Assembly: GCA_964354135.1 (NCBI GenBank)
Contig: CAYGZA010000337.1
Location: 1 to 6,957 of the forward strand
Length of the DNA stretch: 6,957 nt
Direction: 5' to 3'
Source of the DNA: CAYGZA01 sp964354135
GTDB taxonomy: Bacteria; Planctomycetota; Planctomycetia; Pirellulales; Thermoguttaceae
The notes below the pieces were generated by a model. It was not told the DNA's origin. It made no database searches and worked only from the letters and a program-made list of their open reading frames with translations. Shown piece after piece: positions 5,572 through 6,957 of this stretch; within the stretch, counting starts at the first letter, position 1, and each line of letters begins with the position of its first letter. A program made the position numbers and the translations under genes.

Positions 5572-6488
5572 CCCAACTGACGCGATTCAGCGACCGTTTG
5601 AGCTTCCTGTACTTGGAGAAGGGCCACATCGAGCAGCACCAAACTTCGGTCGCCTACGTGACCGAAAAGGAAACGGTGCCCATTCCCGCGGCGAGTCTGG
5701 CGTTGCTGATGCTCGGCCCGGGAACCACGATCACCCACGCGGCGATCCACAACCTCGCCGACTGCAACTGCCTGGTGGTCTGGTGTGGCGACGAGGGCAT
5801 CCGCTTCTACTCCTACGGACGCGGCGGCACCTATCAGGCCGACAAGCTCCTCCGCCAGGCGGAGCTTTACTGCAACCAGCGGACCCGGGCGCAAGTCGTC
5901 CGCCGCATGTACGAAAAGCGCTTTGGCCAGCTCGTCGAGCCGAATCTGACGATTGAGCAGGTTCGCGGCCGAGAGGGCTATCGCGTCCGCAACGCCTACC
6001 GCCAGGCGGCCGAACGATTCGGCCTGAAGTGGGAAGGAAGGAACTACGACCCGAGTGACTGGAACAAGGCCGATCCACTGAACCGTGCCCTCTCGACAGC
6101 CAATGCCTGCCTTCATGGGATTGTACAAGCGGGGATAATCACGGCAGGCTACTCGTCGGCGATCGGCTTTATCCACACCGGTAAGGCGCTCTCCTTTGTC
6201 TACGACATCGCTGATTTGTACAAGGTTTCCATGATCGTGCCCATGGTCTTCGAGGTCGTGGCCCAGAGCGAGCACGGGGTGGAACAAAGGAGCCGAATGG
6301 GGTGCCGTGATCTCTTTCAGGATACCCACCTGTTGGAACGAATCCTGCCCGATATCGAGGAGGTCTTACATGGTCGTGTTGATTCTGGAAAGGGTGCCGA
6401 GGGGACTCCGGGGGAACCTGAGTCGATGGATGATCGAGCCGAAGGCCGGGATCTTCCTCGGCCGTATAACAGCCCGCCTCCGGGATAA
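5559..6488 (+). CDS. cas1: Cas1, type I-E CRISPR integrase
   Basis: Cas1 with Cas2 integrates new spacers at the leader end of the array. The 309-aa product matches E. coli Cas1 (305 aa) in length and sequence: DRLSFLYLEKGHIEQ (12-26), RGREGYRVRNAY (136-147), GFIHTGKALSFVYDIADLYK (203-222) and VPMVFEV (227-233). The metal-binding residues are all present: E139, H206 and D219, plus D216, equivalent to E. coli E141, H208, D221 and D218. ATG 5559 is chosen over the longer open frame because it starts at the conserved N-terminus and has GAGG at 5547-5550, 8 nt upstream. The last ~40 residues (271-309) are Pro/Gly/acidic-rich and encoded in DNA that also codes for Cas2; E. coli Cas1 also ends in a Pro-rich tail. 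Confidence 0.95.
   Translation: MDDLTQLTRFSDRLSFLYLEKGHIEQHQTSVAYVTEKETVPIPAASLALLMLGPGTTITHAAIHNLADCNCLVVWCGDEGIRFYSYGRGGTYQADKLLRQAELYCNQRTRAQVVRRMYEKRFGQLVEPNLTIEQVRGREGYRVRNAYRQAAERFGLKWEGRNYDPSDWNKADPLNRALSTANACLHGIVQAGIITAGYSSAIGFIHTGKALSFVYDIADLYKVSMIVPMVFEVVAQSEHGVEQRSRMGCRDLFQDTHLLERILPDIEEVLHGRVDSGKGAEGTPGEPESMDDRAEGRDLPRPYNSPPPG
6357..6363 (+). promoter_or_regulatory. Strong Shine-Dalgarno for cas2 inside cas1
   Basis: GAGGAGG lies 6 nt before ATG 6370, near-ideal spacing. It sits in the cas1 codons for IEEVL and settles the cas2 start, showing that cas2 begins inside cas1 rather than after its stop codon. Confidence 0.75.
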
Positions 6489-6660
6489 ACTCTGGGAAAA
6501 GGCGGTGGCCGGCAGCGGCAGCGGCGCGTGTCTTCAAGCGTGGAGTTCGCCCGGTGAGCAAGGCTTCATTGTCCGCTCCCACGGCGACACTTCCCGAAAG
6601 ATCGTCGACTTCGAGGGGCTGCGCCTTGTGTCCATCCCGCGCAAGGACACAAAATGTTGA
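6370..6660 (+). CDS. cas2: Cas2, type I-E adaptation subunit
   Basis: Cas2 forms the central dimer of the Cas1-Cas2 integrase complex. The 96-aa product aligns with E. coli Cas2 (94 aa): MVVLILERVPRGLRGNLSRW (1-20), IEPKAGIFLGRITARLRDKLW (from residue 22), then LQAWSS (55-60), GFIVRSHGD (65-73) and DFEGLRLVSI (80-89). This is the I-E Cas2 subtype. The start ATG 6370 has a strong Shine-Dalgarno, and the conserved sequence begins there. It overlaps cas1 by 119 nt in the +1 frame. The stop TGA (6658-6660) is followed by a single base and then the first CRISPR repeat, so the end of this gene occupies the place where a leader would normally be. Confidence 0.93.
   Translation: MVVLILERVPRGLRGNLSRWMIEPKAGIFLGRITARLRDKLWEKAVAGSGSGACLQAWSSPGEQGFIVRSHGDTSRKIVDFEGLRLVSIPRKDTKC
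6626..6652. repeat. 8-bp perfect inverted repeat at the end of cas2, 9 nt before the CRISPR array
   Basis: TTGTGTCC (6626-6633) and GGACACAA (6645-6652) are exact reverse complements with an 11-nt loop. They lie in the last codons of cas2, immediately before the first repeat, where a leader motif would be expected. The repeat is seen directly; a role in adaptation or RNA folding is inference. Confidence 0.4.
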
Positions 6661-6661
6661 G

Positions 6662-6957
6662 GTTGTCCCCATGCACATGGGGGTGAACCGATGCCGATAT
6701 CAGACATCGGACATCCGACATCGTTGTCCCCATGCACATGGGGGTGAACCGCCAGGCCCGCCAAGCCGCGGCCATCCGTCTGCGTTGTCCCCATGCACAT
6801 GGGGGTGAACCGGTGTACGAGGCAGGAAGGTTGGGTTGGCCCGGGCGTTGTCCCCATGCACATGGGGGTGAACCGATTTCCCGAGAAAGAAGCGCACCAG
6901 CGGAGGTTGTTGTCCCCATGCACATGGGGGTGAACCGGTGAGATGATTGGGGGAGGC
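6662..6957 (+). CRISPR. Type I-E CRISPR array, five repeats, continuing past the right edge
   Basis: Five identical 29-nt repeats lie at 6662-6690, 6723-6751, 6784-6812, 6847-6875 and 6909-6937. Each starts GTTGTCCCC and ends GGGTGAACCG. Spacers are 6691-6722 (32 nt), 6752-6783 (32), 6813-6846 (34) and 6876-6908 (33); a fifth is cut off by the window end. Each repeat folds into a 6-bp stem, CCCCAT/ATGGGG, with a GCAC loop. Cas6e cleavage at the 3' base of the stem would leave the handle GUGAACCG, similar to AUAAACCG of E. coli. This fixes the sense strand as +, the same direction as the cas genes. No separate leader separates cas2 from the first repeat. Perfect repeat identity suggests a young or active array. 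Confidence 0.97.

Noticed and set aside
5391..6329. Long - strand open frame of 312 codons opposite cas6e and cas1.
   Set aside because: Shadow frame of GC-rich coding DNA. The + strand encodes conserved Cas6e and Cas1 over the same bases. Frames at 1303-2031 (-) and 4843-5559 (-) were rejected for the same reason.
6813..6846. Possible self-match of spacer 3 to bases 405-430.
   Set aside because: Only about 7 contiguous bases agree, which is expected by chance in GC-rich DNA.
6534..6925. Several - strand open frames across the array with repeating peptides such as HPHVHGDN and SPPCAWGQ.
   Set aside because: They are translations of the CRISPR repeats. The peptide repeats follow the repeat period, and there is no independent gene evidence.
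1..6957. CRISPR-associated transposon (Cas3-less Cascade with Tn7-like genes).
   Set aside because: No tniQ, tnsA, tnsB or tnsC is present, while cas1 and cas2 are intact and an HNH nuclease is fused to Cas5e.

Overview
The window carries a compact type I-E CRISPR-Cas locus with one major oddity: the Cas5e subunit has a C-terminal HNH nuclease domain, and there is no cas3. All genes are on the + strand, in the order cas8e (733-2394), cas7e (2417-3700), cas5e-HNH (3697-4836), cas6e (4837-5571), cas1 (5559-6488) and cas2 (6370-6660). A CRISPR array follows from 6662 and runs off the right edge, with five identical 29-nt repeats and spacers of 32, 32, 34 and 33 nt. Gene spacing is very tight (22 nt, ATGA overlap, 0 nt, 13-nt overlap, 119-nt overlap, then 1 nt to the first repeat), so the whole block is probably one operon, possibly including the array.

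Expected division of labour: Cas6e cuts the pre-crRNA at the base of the repeat hairpin, leaving an 8-nt 5' handle (GUGAACCG). Cas7e forms the crRNA backbone, Cas5e caps the 5' handle and Cas8e recognises the PAM and starts R-loop formation. In ordinary I-E systems Cas8e then recruits the helicase-nuclease Cas3. Here neither cas3 nor the small-subunit gene cas11 (cse2) is present in the window, so the HNH domain on Cas5e is the obvious candidate for cutting target DNA. Cas1 and Cas2 keep their expected residues, so spacer acquisition is probably intact. From memory, Cas3-less I-E Cascades with Cas5-HNH were reported in a 2023 large-scale clustering survey of rare CRISPR systems (Altae-Tran et al., Science). 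The architecture is therefore not wholly new; this locus and its particular features (no cas11, no leader gap, long cas1/cas2 overlap) may be.

The left end (1-732) has no intact gene that I recognise. It holds the decayed 5' end of a REP-associated (IS200-like, Y1) transposase on the - strand (290-403), several perfect inverted repeats around it, a candidate promoter (TGGACA-N15-TATAAT, 523-549) and a 12-bp palindrome (660-671) between that promoter and cas8e.

The DNA is GC-rich with mostly G/C third codon positions, and it is clearly bacterial. The phylum cannot be fixed from this window; an uncultured environmental bacterium is plausible but is a guess.
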